Assembly: GCA_029781865.1 (NCBI GenBank)
Contig: JAKOVW010000034.1
Coordinates: 1 to 64,000, forward strand
Source: Bacteroidota bacterium
GTDB lineage: Bacteria; Bacteroidota; Bacteroidia; Chitinophagales; Saprospiraceae
Length of the DNA: 64,000 bases
Direction: 5' to 3'
Shown: positions 35,510 to 44,935 of the stretch, in pieces
Position numbering within the stretch: position 1 is the stretch's first letter
How the letters are laid out: every line of letters begins with the position of its first letter
The notes under the pieces: generated by a model
What the model saw: the letters and a program-made list of their open reading frames with translations, nothing else
Databases searched by the model: none
What the model was told of the DNA's origin: nothing
Made by a program: the position numbers and the translations under genes

Positions 35510-36048
35510 TTACTGAAATTTGCATTGCCGTTGATTACGACTGGATAATTGTTTAAGGGATCTGTCAATTTCATTAATGCCATTCCAGGGATAGTATCTT
35601 TTTCTTATAGACTTCTTCAAATTTTCATGCATGCATAGAGCAAAATGCATAAAAATTCCTTTTTGTGCTCCCGCTGCTATTTCTGAATACCAATTCAACG
35701 AATCCAATTAGGAGCCTCAGGGAGGAAATAGTCCGGTGGTACTTTTCTTTAGTTTCGCAGGAACGCGAGATGATTACCTATCGTCTTTTTATTATCGGTT
35801 GCAATTTAGGGACCAGCTCTTAAGTTTTTCAAATAATCCATTTTAAATAGATCATAATCTGGGCATTCAATGTTAAAGTTTGGGATGTTAAGTAAATCAT
35901 ACCCAGGCACCAATAGTAATAATGAAAGTCATTTGTATTGAGTTGCAGATTCCCAGAGCGAACTTAGTGCAGCCTGTTTATCATTTTCAAACTGGATGCA
36001 CGGACTGTCGATCGGATCCATTCCATTGGGTAAACCAAGGCAAGCAAT
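35510..36048 (-). pseudogene. Decayed protein gene of unknown family
   Basis: The minus strand directly after the lipocalin stop keeps protein-like text in one frame interrupted by stops: IACLGLPNGMDPIDSPC continuing to E-S-A-T-Q-Y-K (stop 35931-35929), then VPGYDLLNIPNFNIECPDYD to R-A-G-P (stop 35808-35806), then K-V-P-P-D-Y-F-L-P-E-A-P-N; a frameshift leads into N-W-Y-S-E-I-A-A-G-A-Q-K-G-I-F (open 35707-35510). Long stop-poor segments with sensible composition in consecutive order suggest a dead gene rather than chance, but I cannot name the family and could be misled by random frames. Confidence 0.35.
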
Positions 36049-36609
36049 TTAGACCTGGGGTGTTCGTTGAAGTTTTGACAAATCAAAACCCATTTCTTTA
36101 AGTCTTAAGAGGATTTGTTGATAAGTGGATTCAGCCATTTGAGGTGATCTGGATAGTATCCATAAATATTTTTTGTTTGGATGACTGACTACGGCGTAAC
36201 TATAATCATCGGCCAGGTCAATAATCCAATATTTGCCCTTAAATGGCCAAAAGAACTGCACCTTAAGTTTGGCATTTCCGGAATTCTCTTCGACAAATGC
36301 TTTTCCCTTTATAGATGATAGTTTGCCGTGTATGCTGTCTTTATTGCATCGGTTTTCTACAATGATATATCCTTTGTCACTCCAGGAATACTCTGCAGTC
36401 GTGCAATGACAACCTTTTTGAAATCGCTGTGGATAGGACGAGATTTCATACCACTTCCCAAGATACTTCTTTAAATCTACGTTTTTGACTGTTTGAAGTG
36501 TCTGAGAATGTGCATTTGCGGATGTCATAATCAATAAAATAAGTAAGTATAAAAACTTGTGAATTAGTGAACGTTTAAGAGGAGGGAAGCAAAAGGTCTT
36601 GATTTTCAT
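36049..36609 (-). CDS. Lipocalin family protein (Blc-like)
   Basis: 186 residues. N-terminal basic region then a hydrophobic signal (F-L-Y-L-L-I-L-L-I-M-T-S-A-N-A-H-S). The Blc-type lipocalin marks are clear: L-G-K-W-Y-E-I-S-S-Y-P-Q-R-F-Q-K-G-C at the start of the barrel, F-F-W-P-F-K-G-K-Y-W-I-I-D-L-A-D-D-Y-S-Y-A-V-V-S and L-W-I-L-S-R-S-P. Lipid or membrane-stress binding role in the envelope is known for the family. The mature N-terminus is S-Q, not Cys, so it is not obviously lipidated, unlike E. coli Blc. Confidence 0.9.
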   Translation of the reverse strand: MKIKTFCFPPLKRSLIHKFLYLLILLIMTSANAHSQTLQTVKNVDLKKYLGKWYEISSYPQRFQKGCHCTTAEYSWSDKGYIIVENRCNKDSIHGKLSSIKGKAFVEENSGNAKLKVQFFWPFKGKYWIIDLADDYSYAVVSHPNKKYLWILSRSPQMAESTYQQILLRLKEMGFDLSKLQRTPQV

Positions 36610-37276
36610 GGCAAATCGTTTTAATTTATAAGCATCTCCTTTGATTTATGCTAAGTAAGTTAGCCCATGATCAACGGGCATTTCTAATTTATTCAACAAA
36701 CTATTACCCAAGAGGTTGAACGGTTATTATCAGATTCTTTTGCATTCCTGATCAGACTTCTGTGAAGTTGAATTCATGTTTTAATTAGTATTCGGTTGAG
36801 CAATTGAGATGAATTATTAATCCCGTTTGGATTACATGATTTCTTTTTGTGACATTGTTATAAAAAGATACTTTAATTGTGATATATATTGCAATTAGCT
36901 AGTCTTTTATCGTCTTCCTCTACAATTAGCCTCTTTGTTGCAAATTGAAAAGAATTGCTCTCTTTTGTTTGTCAGTAACTATAAAGAGTGTCCGGCAATA
37001 TTCTCGCAAAATAAATTGAACTTATTGCGAAAATCTGGTTGAAATTTAAATACGAATTGACAGTTAGGTGTTTGATGAATATTTTTCAAAAGAATTGTAA
37101 ATAGATGGGATGCAAAATTATAAGTAATTTGTATTGTGCATTTAGGATGAAGGAACAATTGGTTTACTACAATCTGAAGTGCTATTTATGACGGAACGAT
37201 AATAATTAATTAATTTCAATTCAGGAGTTGAATTGAATGAGAACCTTGTTATTGTATTTATATCAATTGAAATAAA
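36610..37276. other. Long intergenic region without gene
   Basis: About 670 bp with stops in all frames. It contains a bulged hairpin (TCGCAA at 37004-37009 with TTGCGA at 37025-37030) and the terminator-like hairpin at 37215-37237. No coding sense seen. Confidence 0.45.
37215..37237 (-). terminator. Hairpin downstream of the VOC gene
   Basis: Perfect 9-bp stem TTCAATTCA/TGAATTGAA with a 5-nt loop, 40 bp past the VOC stop on the minus strand, followed by AT-rich DNA without a true T-run. Confidence 0.4.
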
Positions 37277-37651
37277 TTATTCGTCCTCAGCAAATGTCAA
37301 TACAAAGCCATTATCATCCGTAATGGAAAATTCGGTAGCGCCATAAAAGGTTTTCTCAAGCCCCTTGAGGACATTCACTTTGTCTTTAATCTGATCAAAG
37401 AAAGTCCTTATGTCTTTAATTCGAATATAGAATAGCAGTGATCCTCCATTCTGTCTTTTTATCTCCGGCAATTCATTGCCAAGGCTATCCATAGTCTGAA
37501 ACATAAATGTCACATTTCCTGAAGTCATCATGGCCCATATTAAATCACCTTCATCAGGTACGGTCATTACCAGATCAAAGCCAAGGCCCTGATAAAATGA
37601 AATGGTTTTATTAATGTCCTTGACAAATAAATTTGGCGACAAGCTTTCCAT
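37277..37651 (-). CDS. VOC family protein (glyoxalase superfamily)
   Basis: 124 residues: L-F-V-K-D-I-N-K-T-I-S-F-Y-Q-G-L-G-F opens the first half, R-Q-N-G-G-S-L-L-F-Y-I-R-I-K-D-I-R the second, ending Y-G-A-T-E-F-S-I-T-D-D-N-G-F-V-L-T-F-A. The metal-ligand Glu/His set is incomplete by eye, so it may be a binding protein rather than an enzyme. Single gene; a partial dyad lies upstream at 37713-37745 (CCGG arms). Confidence 0.85.
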   Translation of the reverse strand: MESLSPNLFVKDINKTISFYQGLGFDLVMTVPDEGDLIWAMMTSGNVTFMFQTMDSLGNELPEIKRQNGGSLLFYIRIKDIRTFFDQIKDKVNVLKGLEKTFYGATEFSITDDNGFVLTFAEDE

Positions 37652-37793
37652 TTAAATTCGAATTGGGATTAATTAAAAAAAGTTTCAATGCATCTGTAAA
37701 TCAGAAAATTGATTTTAACCGGAGGTTTGTATAACCGGTACTAAAATGAATCGATTTTCGGATATTTCTTTTTTTAGAGTTTAGGTTTAAATC

Positions 37794-37823
37794 AGATGGA
37801 GTGAAACCTTGATCACTCCATCT
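37794..37823 (-). terminator. Strong hairpin after the NTF2-like lipoprotein gene
   Basis: 11-bp perfect stem AGATGGAGTGA/TCACTCCATCT with an 8-nt loop, 30 bp past the stop at 37853 on the minus strand. The T-tract is weak. Confidence 0.6.
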
Positions 37824-37852
37824 AATCCATTTTATTTTTTGTTCGAAGGAAT

Positions 37853-38338
37853 TTACATGCCTTCTTTTTCTGGTTTCGAACTAACATTCATATCTCTAAC
37901 ACAGAGGTATTTACCTTCGCGTTTTTGGAAATAGGACATGTAATATCCGTTTTTAACCTGGGCACCTGCTGGATTTAAAACCGTCCATGATCCAATTTCA
38001 ACTGCCGTGTTTCCTTCAGCAAAGAGATCGACTATTTTATAGATATTGTAATTTCCTGAAGTGTCTTTTGCCAATCGTTGAGCAATTCGCTCTTTGATCG
38101 TGGCTAATCCAATGGTTGGCTCTTCATTTCGATTGTAACTAACAGCATCCTGGCTGTAGTAAGCTGCAACTGCTTCGGCGTTTTTGTTTTTTTCTCCGGC
38201 AGCATAAGCATCCTCCATCTTTTGAATTTCGAGTTTGAGTTTGTCCATGTCCATTGGCTTTGGTGCTTCGACAGGTGCATTACATGATGCTATTAATAAT
38301 GCAAACATTCCCATTAATAATTTGAATTGGTTTTTCAT
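37853..38338 (-). CDS. SnoaL/NTF2-like lipoprotein (DUF4440-like)
   Basis: 161 residues; signal ends L-L-I-A-S-C, a good lipobox (Cys at ~19). The mature domain has I-Q-K-M-E-D-A-Y-A-A-G-E-K, A-V-A-A-Y-Y-S-Q-D-A-V-S-Y and Y-Y-M-S-Y-F-Q-K-R-E-G-K-Y-L, the usual helix and strand order of DUF4440/SnoaL-like NTF2 folds. Ligand unknown. Single gene with a terminator-like hairpin downstream. Confidence 0.85.
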   Translation of the reverse strand: MKNQFKLLMGMFALLIASCNAPVEAPKPMDMDKLKLEIQKMEDAYAAGEKNKNAEAVAAYYSQDAVSYNRNEEPTIGLATIKERIAQRLAKDTSGNYNIYKIVDLFAEGNTAVEIGSWTVLNPAGAQVKNGYYMSYFQKREGKYLCVRDMNVSSKPEKEGM

Positions 38339-38715
38339 TTTAATTTGATTTTATTTGGTGAACAAGAGCAACAAGATCGTGAAAAATACTCATATTTCGC
38401 ACGTCTTGAAATTAAATATGAAATTTCTATAAGGAATGTTTTGGATATGATTGGTTCCTGGTGAAGATAAGCTATAAACGCTGACAAACAGACTTTATAA
38501 GAATCTTGGGGTTTTTAACGCATCAATCTAATTTGAAAAAGTATGCCTATTTCGCCATTAAATTAATGCACTATCCAAGGTGCATTGAAGCTTGCTTTGA
38601 TCATACCTGTCTTTATTTCCAAAGTGGATAGCAGGAATACACTTTGTCCAGGCTTTCAAATTGTGCCGTATTTACCTGGGTCAAACTCTCCAATAAAGAT
38701 TTGCTGGTAGTGATA
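38339..38715. other. Intergenic region, mostly featureless
   Basis: About 380 bp. A 7-bp stem AATGCAC/GTGCATT spans 38565-38586. A 38-codon open piece after the upstream gene's stop (ending at about 38602) may be chance. Confidence 0.35.
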
Positions 38716-39477
38716 CTAATTTGACAATTTGAACCGATAAGATATGCCAAGTGCAAAATAATTCCTGGGGGCATTTTCAGTTATTCCAATTCCACCGGAA
38801 AAATCAATTATTAAGTCATTGTTGATCAAACAGGTTATTCCTCCATCCAGCCTATGGTCCGGTTTACCATCCTTTGGAGCAAAACCATATATTTCAAAAT
38901 AAGCACCAAATAGGCTTGTCAGTGAAATGCCAGTAGTGAGTGTGTAGATATAAGTAGGTTCCGGAGTTTCTCCATTCCATTCTGCTCCCAAATTATAAGC
39001 CAGTACAAGTTTGTCCGTTAAGGTGTGTTGCATTGTAAAACGGAAGGATGGTGCAACGTAGGAAGTATGAAATTCCCTGGTTCCTAAGTTCGATGTGGTT
39101 AAATGCCCGATAAAAGAAGTATTTGGTATAATTCCATTTTCCTGGCAAATACTGGTTTTGAATCCCAGAGTAATCGGATACAGACCTGTAGTTTTATTGC
39201 CTGATTCGTTTACCGTTGCCAGCTCAGTAATAAGTCTTAGCTCGAATTTATCATTCAAACCATATTTCCATAATGTCGATGGGTACACCAGGGTAGAAGA
39301 CGAGGAGTTGGCATTTTCATAAAGGAATCCATTTTCTAACTGAATGTAATTTACGGGTACAATAAAGGGACATTCTGTTTGATCAGGCCGGTCCAGTTGG
39401 ATTGAAGCAATCTGACTATGCAGGCAATGAATTGCAATAAAAAATAAAATCAGGAATATCAAATAGCGGCACTTCAT
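38716..39477 (-). CDS. Outer-membrane transporter-like protein (phenol degradation MetA family)
   Basis: 253 residues. Signal peptide residues 1-21. The mature part begins D-R-P-D-Q-T-E-C-P-F-I-V-P-V-N-Y-I-Q-L-E-N-G-F, the standard opening of the MetA-pathway-of-phenol-degradation/transporter family, followed by amphipathic strands up to a C-terminal aromatic strand (Y-F-A-L-G-I-S-Y-R-F). Expected to be an outer-membrane beta barrel; substrate unknown. Confidence 0.82.
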   Translation of the reverse strand: MKCRYLIFLILFFIAIHCLHSQIASIQLDRPDQTECPFIVPVNYIQLENGFLYENANSSSSTLVYPSTLWKYGLNDKFELRLITELATVNESGNKTTGLYPITLGFKTSICQENGIIPNTSFIGHLTTSNLGTREFHTSYVAPSFRFTMQHTLTDKLVLAYNLGAEWNGETPEPTYIYTLTTGISLTSLFGAYFEIYGFAPKDGKPDHRLDGGITCLINNDLIIDFSGGIGITENAPRNYFALGISYRFKLSN

Positions 39478-39610
39478 TTAAAATTAGTTTTAAATCGACT
39501 GAGTGAAAGTTAAAGATATAAAAAATGCGTGTATTGAAAAATGACCACCTAGTTGATTTAGAGAGTTTGGTAAATGTTCCTAATCTATTCCAATTTCGGG
39601 AGGTGCATTT

Positions 39611-40873
39611 CTAATTTGTGAGCTTCAAATTAGTTTCATAAGATTCCTTCGTATGGCCCTGAAATTTATGGATTTGATTGATCTTCCATAAAGAAAGCAG
39701 GATGATGCCGGTATTCGCTATGCCCAGTGCTCCGGAGTTTGTTATCATGGATGAAATTTGTCTTCCCCAAATATCAAACCAATTAAATCCATGAAGTATA
39801 AAGGATGTTATGACTAAATAGTGAAACAGGTTCCATGCTCTTTCCTGCAATGTCATCGAAAGCAGCACAATCAAAGGAAGAGCTAGTAAAAAATGTTCAG
39901 TATCGGTTACCGTAATATTTGGAATGAGGCCAATGTATGCTATTGCAGAAAGAGCATAAAACGAGCTCTGTATTTCTTTGCCTGTTCCTTGTTTTCTCAC
40001 AATAAACAAAATAATTCCAATCGTAGTAATAATAAGAGAGGTGACTATAGAAGTGATGAAGGGTATTGTGTCTGGTATTATTTTAAAAAACCAAAATTGT
40101 AGTGTATTTGATGCATTAATGAGATTATTATCTGAATTGTGAGCTAGCATCGTTTGAATCCATTCATTGCATAAGTTGAGGTATTCGGTTGGTCCGAAGT
40201 AAAATACAGGGAGGATCATAAACAGCGCAAGAGATATCATGCCTTGTATGATTATTGAGAACTTTCCGGAAATGAATAATGCCGGTATTAATATAAGGAA
40301 ATGAGGTTTGATAAGTAGAATTATTGCAAAAAGAATGCCTGCAGAAAGATTTTTTTTATGAAGACAACATTCTATATGGCATAAGCAAAGAAAAAGTAAA
40401 AGTATATTCACATTGCCCAGATGTAATTCGCGGTGAATAGCCGAGATCAAAACTAAAAAACCTACAAAAAGTATGCTGTCCCTGTGAAAAGCTGTGATGT
40501 CATAGTGGAGTTCTTGAAAAAAAATTTTCAATAATTCATATGACTTTTGAAAGCACAGATAAACCAGGCAAGAAATGATTCCAAAATAAATGCTTGCAGC
40601 AATTGGAAATGAAAACAATGTAAACGGAATAAACAATAGGGCAGAAGCAGGGGAGTACTTAAAAATTCCACTGGACAAACCAAATGATTGATTGTAAAAT
40701 CCCTGATGTTCAACTGCTTTTAAGGCTGCTGTATAATATACCTCAAAATCATGCATCATGAACCGGTGATTAAAATTTTGTATGGCATAAAAAGCCGGAT
40801 AGAAAATCAGGCTGAAAATCAAGAACCGGTTCGTCTTAATTTGGCTGACTAAATTAGTTTTTGTAAATTCCAC
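39611..40873 (-). CDS. GT87 (DUF2029) family membrane glycosyltransferase
   Basis: 420 residues from a GTG start, with about ten membrane helices. The signature near the N-terminus M-M-H-D-F-E-V-Y-Y-T-A-A-L-K and later F-K-Y-S-P-A-S-A-L-L-F-I-P is that of the GT87 polyprenyl-phosphate-mannose-type transferases, where the periplasmic D-F/D-x-Y motif is catalytic. It would add a sugar to a lipid- or protein-linked glycan outside the cytoplasm. Upstream by 94 bp is the YeeE pair. Confidence 0.82.
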   Translation of the reverse strand: MEFTKTNLVSQIKTNRFLIFSLIFYPAFYAIQNFNHRFMMHDFEVYYTAALKAVEHQGFYNQSFGLSSGIFKYSPASALLFIPFTLFSFPIAASIYFGIISCLVYLCFQKSYELLKIFFQELHYDITAFHRDSILFVGFLVLISAIHRELHLGNVNILLLFLCLCHIECCLHKKNLSAGILFAIILLIKPHFLILIPALFISGKFSIIIQGMISLALFMILPVFYFGPTEYLNLCNEWIQTMLAHNSDNNLINASNTLQFWFFKIIPDTIPFITSIVTSLIITTIGIILFIVRKQGTGKEIQSSFYALSAIAYIGLIPNITVTDTEHFLLALPLIVLLSMTLQERAWNLFHYLVITSFILHGFNWFDIWGRQISSMITNSGALGIANTGIILLSLWKINQIHKFQGHTKESYETNLKLTN

Positions 40874-40967
40874 GGAATGGAAATTAATAGAAATAATGCG
40901 AATTTCATTCTATGTATCCAGGAAACAATAATAGCAAAGTTTTAGCATAGTCACTTGCATCATTAAT

Positions 40968-41465
40968 TCAATGGGGCAATTTCTCGCGGAAATAACCATA
41001 AGTCCAGGTCCCGGCTACAGCACTGATGATTGTAATAATGACAAAACCGGCTCCCGTTCCTAATTGAGCAAACAAAGGACCCGGGCATGCTCCGGTCATA
41101 GCCCAACCGCATCCGAATATTAATCCTCCAAATATTTGCCCCTTATTAAATTGCTTTGGATAAAAAGTAATCGGTTCACCCTGAAATGTTTTGACTTTAA
41201 ATCTTTTGATGAGCCACACGGATATCGCTCCTACAATAACCGCACTGCCTATTACTCCATACATATGAAATGACTGGAAGCGGAACATTTCCTGAATGCG
41301 AAACCAGCTGATGATTTCACCTTTTACAAATACGATGCCCAGACCAATACCGGCTATTAAATATTTTAAATTATGCCACCATTTGGTTTGCATGGCAATT
41401 TCATCATTCGATGTTGTGTCCAATGACTTTACTTCAAAATCTGTATTTTTTTGTGTAGTTTGCAT
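40968..41465 (-). CDS. YeeE/YedE family sulfur transporter subunit (C-terminal half)
   Basis: 165 residues with four membrane helices. The conserved Cys motif G-C-G-W-A-M-T-G-A-C-P-G-P (Cys119, Cys127) is the one used to relay thiosulfate in YeeE/TsuA-type transporters. Half-size genes like this pair with a second half; here the partner lies 13 bp upstream. The first ~30 residues are hydrophilic, cytoplasmic. Confidence 0.88.
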   Translation of the reverse strand: MQTTQKNTDFEVKSLDTTSNDEIAMQTKWWHNLKYLIAGIGLGIVFVKGEIISWFRIQEMFRFQSFHMYGVIGSAVIVGAISVWLIKRFKVKTFQGEPITFYPKQFNKGQIFGGLIFGCGWAMTGACPGPLFAQLGTGAGFVIITIISAVAGTWTYGYFREKLPH

Positions 41466-41478
41466 TTGAATATAAATG

Positions 41479-42072
41479 TTAAAGTGAAAGGATGTAGGCT
41501 AAAAGAAAATTAGTCATAACCAATCCCCCAATCATAAATGCACAGGTGGCAATCAATGAAGGAAGTTGAAGGTTGGACAATCCCATAATGGAATGCCCGC
41601 TGGTGCATCCTCCGGCATACCTGGTGCCAAATCCAACCATGAAACCTCCGCCAATCATAAGAATGATTCCTTTCAAAGTAAGTAATGCATTCCAGTTCAT
41701 AATGTCAATTGGTAACAGACTGGAGTAATAGGTAATGCCATACTCTGCGAGAAAAGTAACCAGCTTTGAGTTTACCTGAATCGGATTCGGATTCTTCAGT
41801 ACGCTAACAGACAAAGCACTTCCGATCAACATCCCTAATACCAGAAATAAATTCCAGATTTCTTTTTTCCAATTGTATTTGAAAAAGGGAATATCAGCGG
41901 GAAAACAAGCTGCGCAAAGGTGTCTTAAGGTTGAAGAAATCCCAAAGGACTTATTACCTAATAGTAGTAGTAAGGGTACTGCAAGTCCGATTAATGGTCC
42001 TGCTACATACCATGGCCAGGGCTGTTTAATTAATTCAATCATTTGTTTAATTTGAGTCAAATAGTCCAACAA
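41479..42072 (-). CDS. YeeE/YedE family sulfur transporter subunit (N-terminal half)
   Basis: 197 residues with about five membrane helices and the conserved [14 protein letters not shown] (Cys156), plus H-L-C-A-A-C (Cys53, Cys56). With the next gene it makes a split YeeE/YedE transporter, probably for thiosulfate or related sulfur. First gene of a two-gene operon; its upstream region has an inverted repeat and a TTGCATT pair. Confidence 0.88.
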   Translation of the reverse strand: MLDYLTQIKQMIELIKQPWPWYVAGPLIGLAVPLLLLLGNKSFGISSTLRHLCAACFPADIPFFKYNWKKEIWNLFLVLGMLIGSALSVSVLKNPNPIQVNSKLVTFLAEYGITYYSSLLPIDIMNWNALLTLKGIILMIGGGFMVGFGTRYAGGCTSGHSIMGLSNLQLPSLIATCAFMIGGLVMTNFLLAYILSL

Positions 42073-42080
42073 TCTTTGAT

Positions 42081-42145
42081 TTTACGTCGTATAAAAAAAT
42101 GTATTGCATTCATTTGCATTGCGAATCTTTTATTTTAGACGTAAA
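42081..42145. promoter_or_regulatory. Inverted repeat and tandem heptamers upstream of the YeeE operon
   Basis: TTTACGTC (42081-42088) and GACGTAAA (42138-42145) form a perfect 8-bp inverted repeat around two copies of TTGCATT (42104-42110, 42114-42120) spaced exactly 10 bp, one helical turn. The start codon is at 42072. May bind a sulfur-responsive regulator. Confidence 0.4.
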
Positions 42146-42370
42146 CTCGTTGTAAAGATAATCAGAAATTATTTATTCACTTTAGGGTTCGCAGATCAGT
42201 TATAAAAGTGCAGGTAACAACTATAGCGTATACCTGAGGTCAACTTTATTTTGATTTTAAACAGAATATAAAAGAGAAATACCACCTCCGGAACTTAGCT
42301 ATGATTTGGATATGGGTTCAGGCAGTCCATTGGTTGATATTATGAAAAGGCCGAAATCCTGTATTGCAAT

Positions 42371-42904
42371 TTAAACTTTAATTGATTGTAAATTCAGTAT
42401 GATCAGATCATGATGATGTCTTACATGATGAATCGCATTATACAGCATTTCTCTTAGTGTAAGAGGACCTAATAAGGGATGTGGAATCATTAGCGAATCC
42501 AATTCCGGTTCTTTGAAACTTTGAATGGCTTGAATTAATTCGCCAATCATTTGATTTAATGTTTGAGTCATGGAAGTTCTTTGTTGCAGTGATGCAACCT
42601 CAGGTATGAACTGTTCCGGTGATTTTCCACCTTGACTTAATTTGTCCCGGTATAAATGAAATAATTCTTCATAACTTCGGCTGGGTCGGTCGGCTCGTCC
42701 AAACTTTTGCTCAATGATCAATTTTTCCAGCTTATAGATTCTTAAAATAGGGGTTGTACAAAGTACTATGTGAGACAATTGTTGTTCTGCCGTCCATTTA
42801 TTTCCGAATCTGGAATGGTATTCTTCTTCAGATAAGTTGTCTATAAATTCAATGAATTCGGAATACCCTTGTCCCAGTAAATCAATTATTTTCTCTTTGT
42901 TCAT
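42371..42904 (-). CDS. DinB superfamily protein
   Basis: 177 residues from the ATG at 42904 (an in-frame upstream start gives 15 extra, less likely residues). Four-helix bundle with the metal-binding His pattern: H-I-V-L-C in helix 2 and the C-terminal H-H-V-R-H-H-H. This arrangement matches DinB/YfiT-like metal-dependent thiol transferase or hydrolase families. Cytoplasmic; substrate unknown. Confidence 0.85.
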   Translation of the reverse strand: MNKEKIIDLLGQGYSEFIEFIDNLSEEEYHSRFGNKWTAEQQLSHIVLCTTPILRIYKLEKLIIEQKFGRADRPSRSYEELFHLYRDKLSQGGKSPEQFIPEVASLQQRTSMTQTLNQMIGELIQAIQSFKEPELDSLMIPHPLLGPLTLREMLYNAIHHVRHHHDLIILNLQSIKV

Positions 42905-43099
42905 GAATGTATAAGTATTAAATCTCTTAGGTCGAAAAGAATAATGCATGTTTGTCCGGATAGCTAAGGTATGAATTGAAACTCATACATGAAAATAAAA
43001 AATAGCGGACAAAACTAGATTGACGCTGATTGAATAGTTGTTTGTACAGAACAATTGGGATACATACCATCAATTTCGTTTGTTGATGAATGTGCAGGA

Positions 43100-43723
43100 T
43101 TATTTTTTTTGAGCGGTAAAGCGGATGACCGAACCAATGCCATTGTGAAATAAACCTTCATTCAATTCAATTTCCGTTTCAACTAAATCTATGATGTCAT
43201 AATTTGCAAAATCCGATTTTAACTCATCAATGGAGAACAGCATTGCAATATCTTTGGGGCCACCCACCTTTTCATTTCTTTCAATATATTCAATGTGGTT
43301 CTTGCTAAATGCTTCAAAGATAATCGTGCCTTTATTTTTCAAATAGTTGTTGAGGATTTTGTGATAAACAGATTTGATATCTTCCGGAAAATGTGCATAT
43401 ATCAAAGCGATAGCATCAAATTGACCGTTATGAAAATTCAATGTTTCCAGCTCGCCAATTTGATAATCCAGGTCAACCTTATTGTTCTGGGCGAGCAGCA
43501 TGGCTTTCTTCTTTCCTTCAATGCTTATGTCAAATGCAGACACCTTCCAACCTTTGGAAGCAGCATAAACTGCATTACGGCCTTCTCCTTCGGCCGCAAA
43601 GAGAATAGATCCCGCATTCAATTTCTCCAATTGGTTTTTTAAATAATTATTCGGCTCAATTCCGTAGGCAAATTCGCTACAGCTATATCGTTCATTCCAG
43701 CGGTTTTTCCAGGGGTCACTCAT
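43100..43723 (-). CDS. Class I SAM-dependent methyltransferase (TehB/thiopurine type)
   Basis: 207 residues. W-N-E-R-Y at the N-terminus, then motif I variant [25 protein letters not shown] and I-A-L-I-Y-A-H-F-P, the layout of TehB-like methyltransferases. A role in tellurite or thiol detoxification is known for some relatives; not proved here. Single gene. Confidence 0.82.
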   Translation of the reverse strand: MSDPWKNRWNERYSCSEFAYGIEPNNYLKNQLEKLNAGSILFAAEGEGRNAVYAASKGWKVSAFDISIEGKKKAMLLAQNNKVDLDYQIGELETLNFHNGQFDAIALIYAHFPEDIKSVYHKILNNYLKNKGTIIFEAFSKNHIEYIERNEKVGGPKDIAMLFSIDELKSDFANYDIIDLVETEIELNEGLFHNGIGSVIRFTAQKK

Positions 43724-43940
43724 TTTGTAATCGTATTTGGTAGTGTAATATTTGTGGAGACAATGTAATTAAAACCCTGTATTAGGTTTTTGGTTCAAAC
43801 CATTAAATCCATTCTGTTATATGGATATGGAAATCAGGATTCTTCAATATAATGGATGAGAACGCTCAATTTTTTTTGTATTGATTTGATCGTGATTGGC
43901 ATTTTTTCAATGGTTTCGAAACATGGTCTATAAAGAATTA

Positions 43941-43972
43941 TTGAAGCTTCTAATTCATTATTCCTACTTTTG
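43941..43972 (+). promoter_or_regulatory. Promoter of the phnA-like gene
   Basis: TTG (43941-43943), 21-bp spacer, TACTTTTG (43965-43972). Expected start near 43979, 20 nt before the ATG at 43999. Confidence 0.6.
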
Positions 43973-43998
43973 CCAAATTTTTAGAAAAATCAGCTATA

Positions 43999-44556
43999 AT
44001 GTCTATAAATGCAAAATTGATGGAACGTTGCCAGGGTATGTGTGAGTTATGCACCAAATTGCCGGCAACAAATGAATATACCGTCAGTCCAAGGAGTGAC
44101 GAATCAATTGAATACCAGGTAGCCCTGTGTGATATGTGTATGGATCAATTGGATGCAAATGAGGATGGAAATTACTGGCGTTGTCTTGAAGGAAGTATTT
44201 GGAATCCTGAGCCCTCTGTACAAGCCTTAAGCTACAGGTTGTTGCAGAAATTTAAAAGTCAGGATTGGGCCAATGATACCATTAATTCAGTTGAGTTGGA
44301 TGATAATACTATTCAATGGGCAATGAGTGCATATGAAATTGCCTCAGTTCATAAAGATGCCTATGGTAACTTGCTTGAAAACGGGGATAATGTAGTTCTG
44401 ATTCAGGTTTTGAATGTGAAAGGGGCCAATTTTATGGCTGCAAAAGGTACAATAGTTAAGAAAATAAAATTAGTTGAGCAGAATACAGATCAAATTGAAG
44501 GAAAAATCAATGATCAAACCATAGTCATTTTAACCAAATTTGTCAAGAAGGCTTAA
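43999..44556 (+). CDS. phnA: PhnA/YjdM family zinc-ribbon protein
   Basis: 185 residues. N-terminal zinc ribbon with C-E-L-C (Cys15, Cys18) and C-D-M-C (Cys44, Cys47). The C-terminal PhnA domain is D-A-Y-G-N-L-L-E-N-G-D-N-V followed by V-L-N-V-K-G-A-N-F-M-A-A-K-G-T-I-V-K-K-I-K-L-V. Despite its name the family (YjdM) has no proven role in phosphonate use. Longer than E. coli YjdM by a middle insert (~50-125). A good promoter sits 27-58 bp upstream. Confidence 0.88.
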   Translation: MSINAKLMERCQGMCELCTKLPATNEYTVSPRSDESIEYQVALCDMCMDQLDANEDGNYWRCLEGSIWNPEPSVQALSYRLLQKFKSQDWANDTINSVELDDNTIQWAMSAYEIASVHKDAYGNLLENGDNVVLIQVLNVKGANFMAAKGTIVKKIKLVEQNTDQIEGKINDQTIVILTKFVKKA

Positions 44557-44935
44557 AACAGAGTAACACGTAGTTCCTGATTTAATTTTTAGTATTGAGT
44601 GGGAGACTTAACTTACATTGATTTCCAAATAACTATTGCTCCTCATGAAATGCCGATGAGAACCAAATGCTATTAGCTATACGACTCAATTTTACACAAT
44701 AACCTAGGTGAATTAGCCTTGTGGTACGGGTCCCATTTTGCTTATTAAAAATAGGATCAGGAATTCAGTTACCCAGGAGCTTATAATGTAAATATTGTGA
44801 AGATTTTTAAAATTTGTAAACAGGAGCCGGAATAGTGGTTTGAATTAACCTACTTTTAATTCTTTGCAATTTTTTTAATTGTTAACATAAAGATTTCATT
44901 TTGATCAATTTCTAAAGTATAATCCATTCTGATTT
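44557..44935. other. Convergent gap without clear gene
   Basis: About 380 bp between convergent phnA-like and DoxX genes. No terminator with a T-run was found on either side. Minus-strand bases 44927-44856 form a 23-codon ATG frame 8 nt after the DoxX stop, too short to accept. Confidence 0.4.

Noticed and set aside
44856-44927. 23-codon frame 8 nt after the DoxX stop
   Set aside because: Position suggests translational coupling, but length and lack of similarity make it unsupported.
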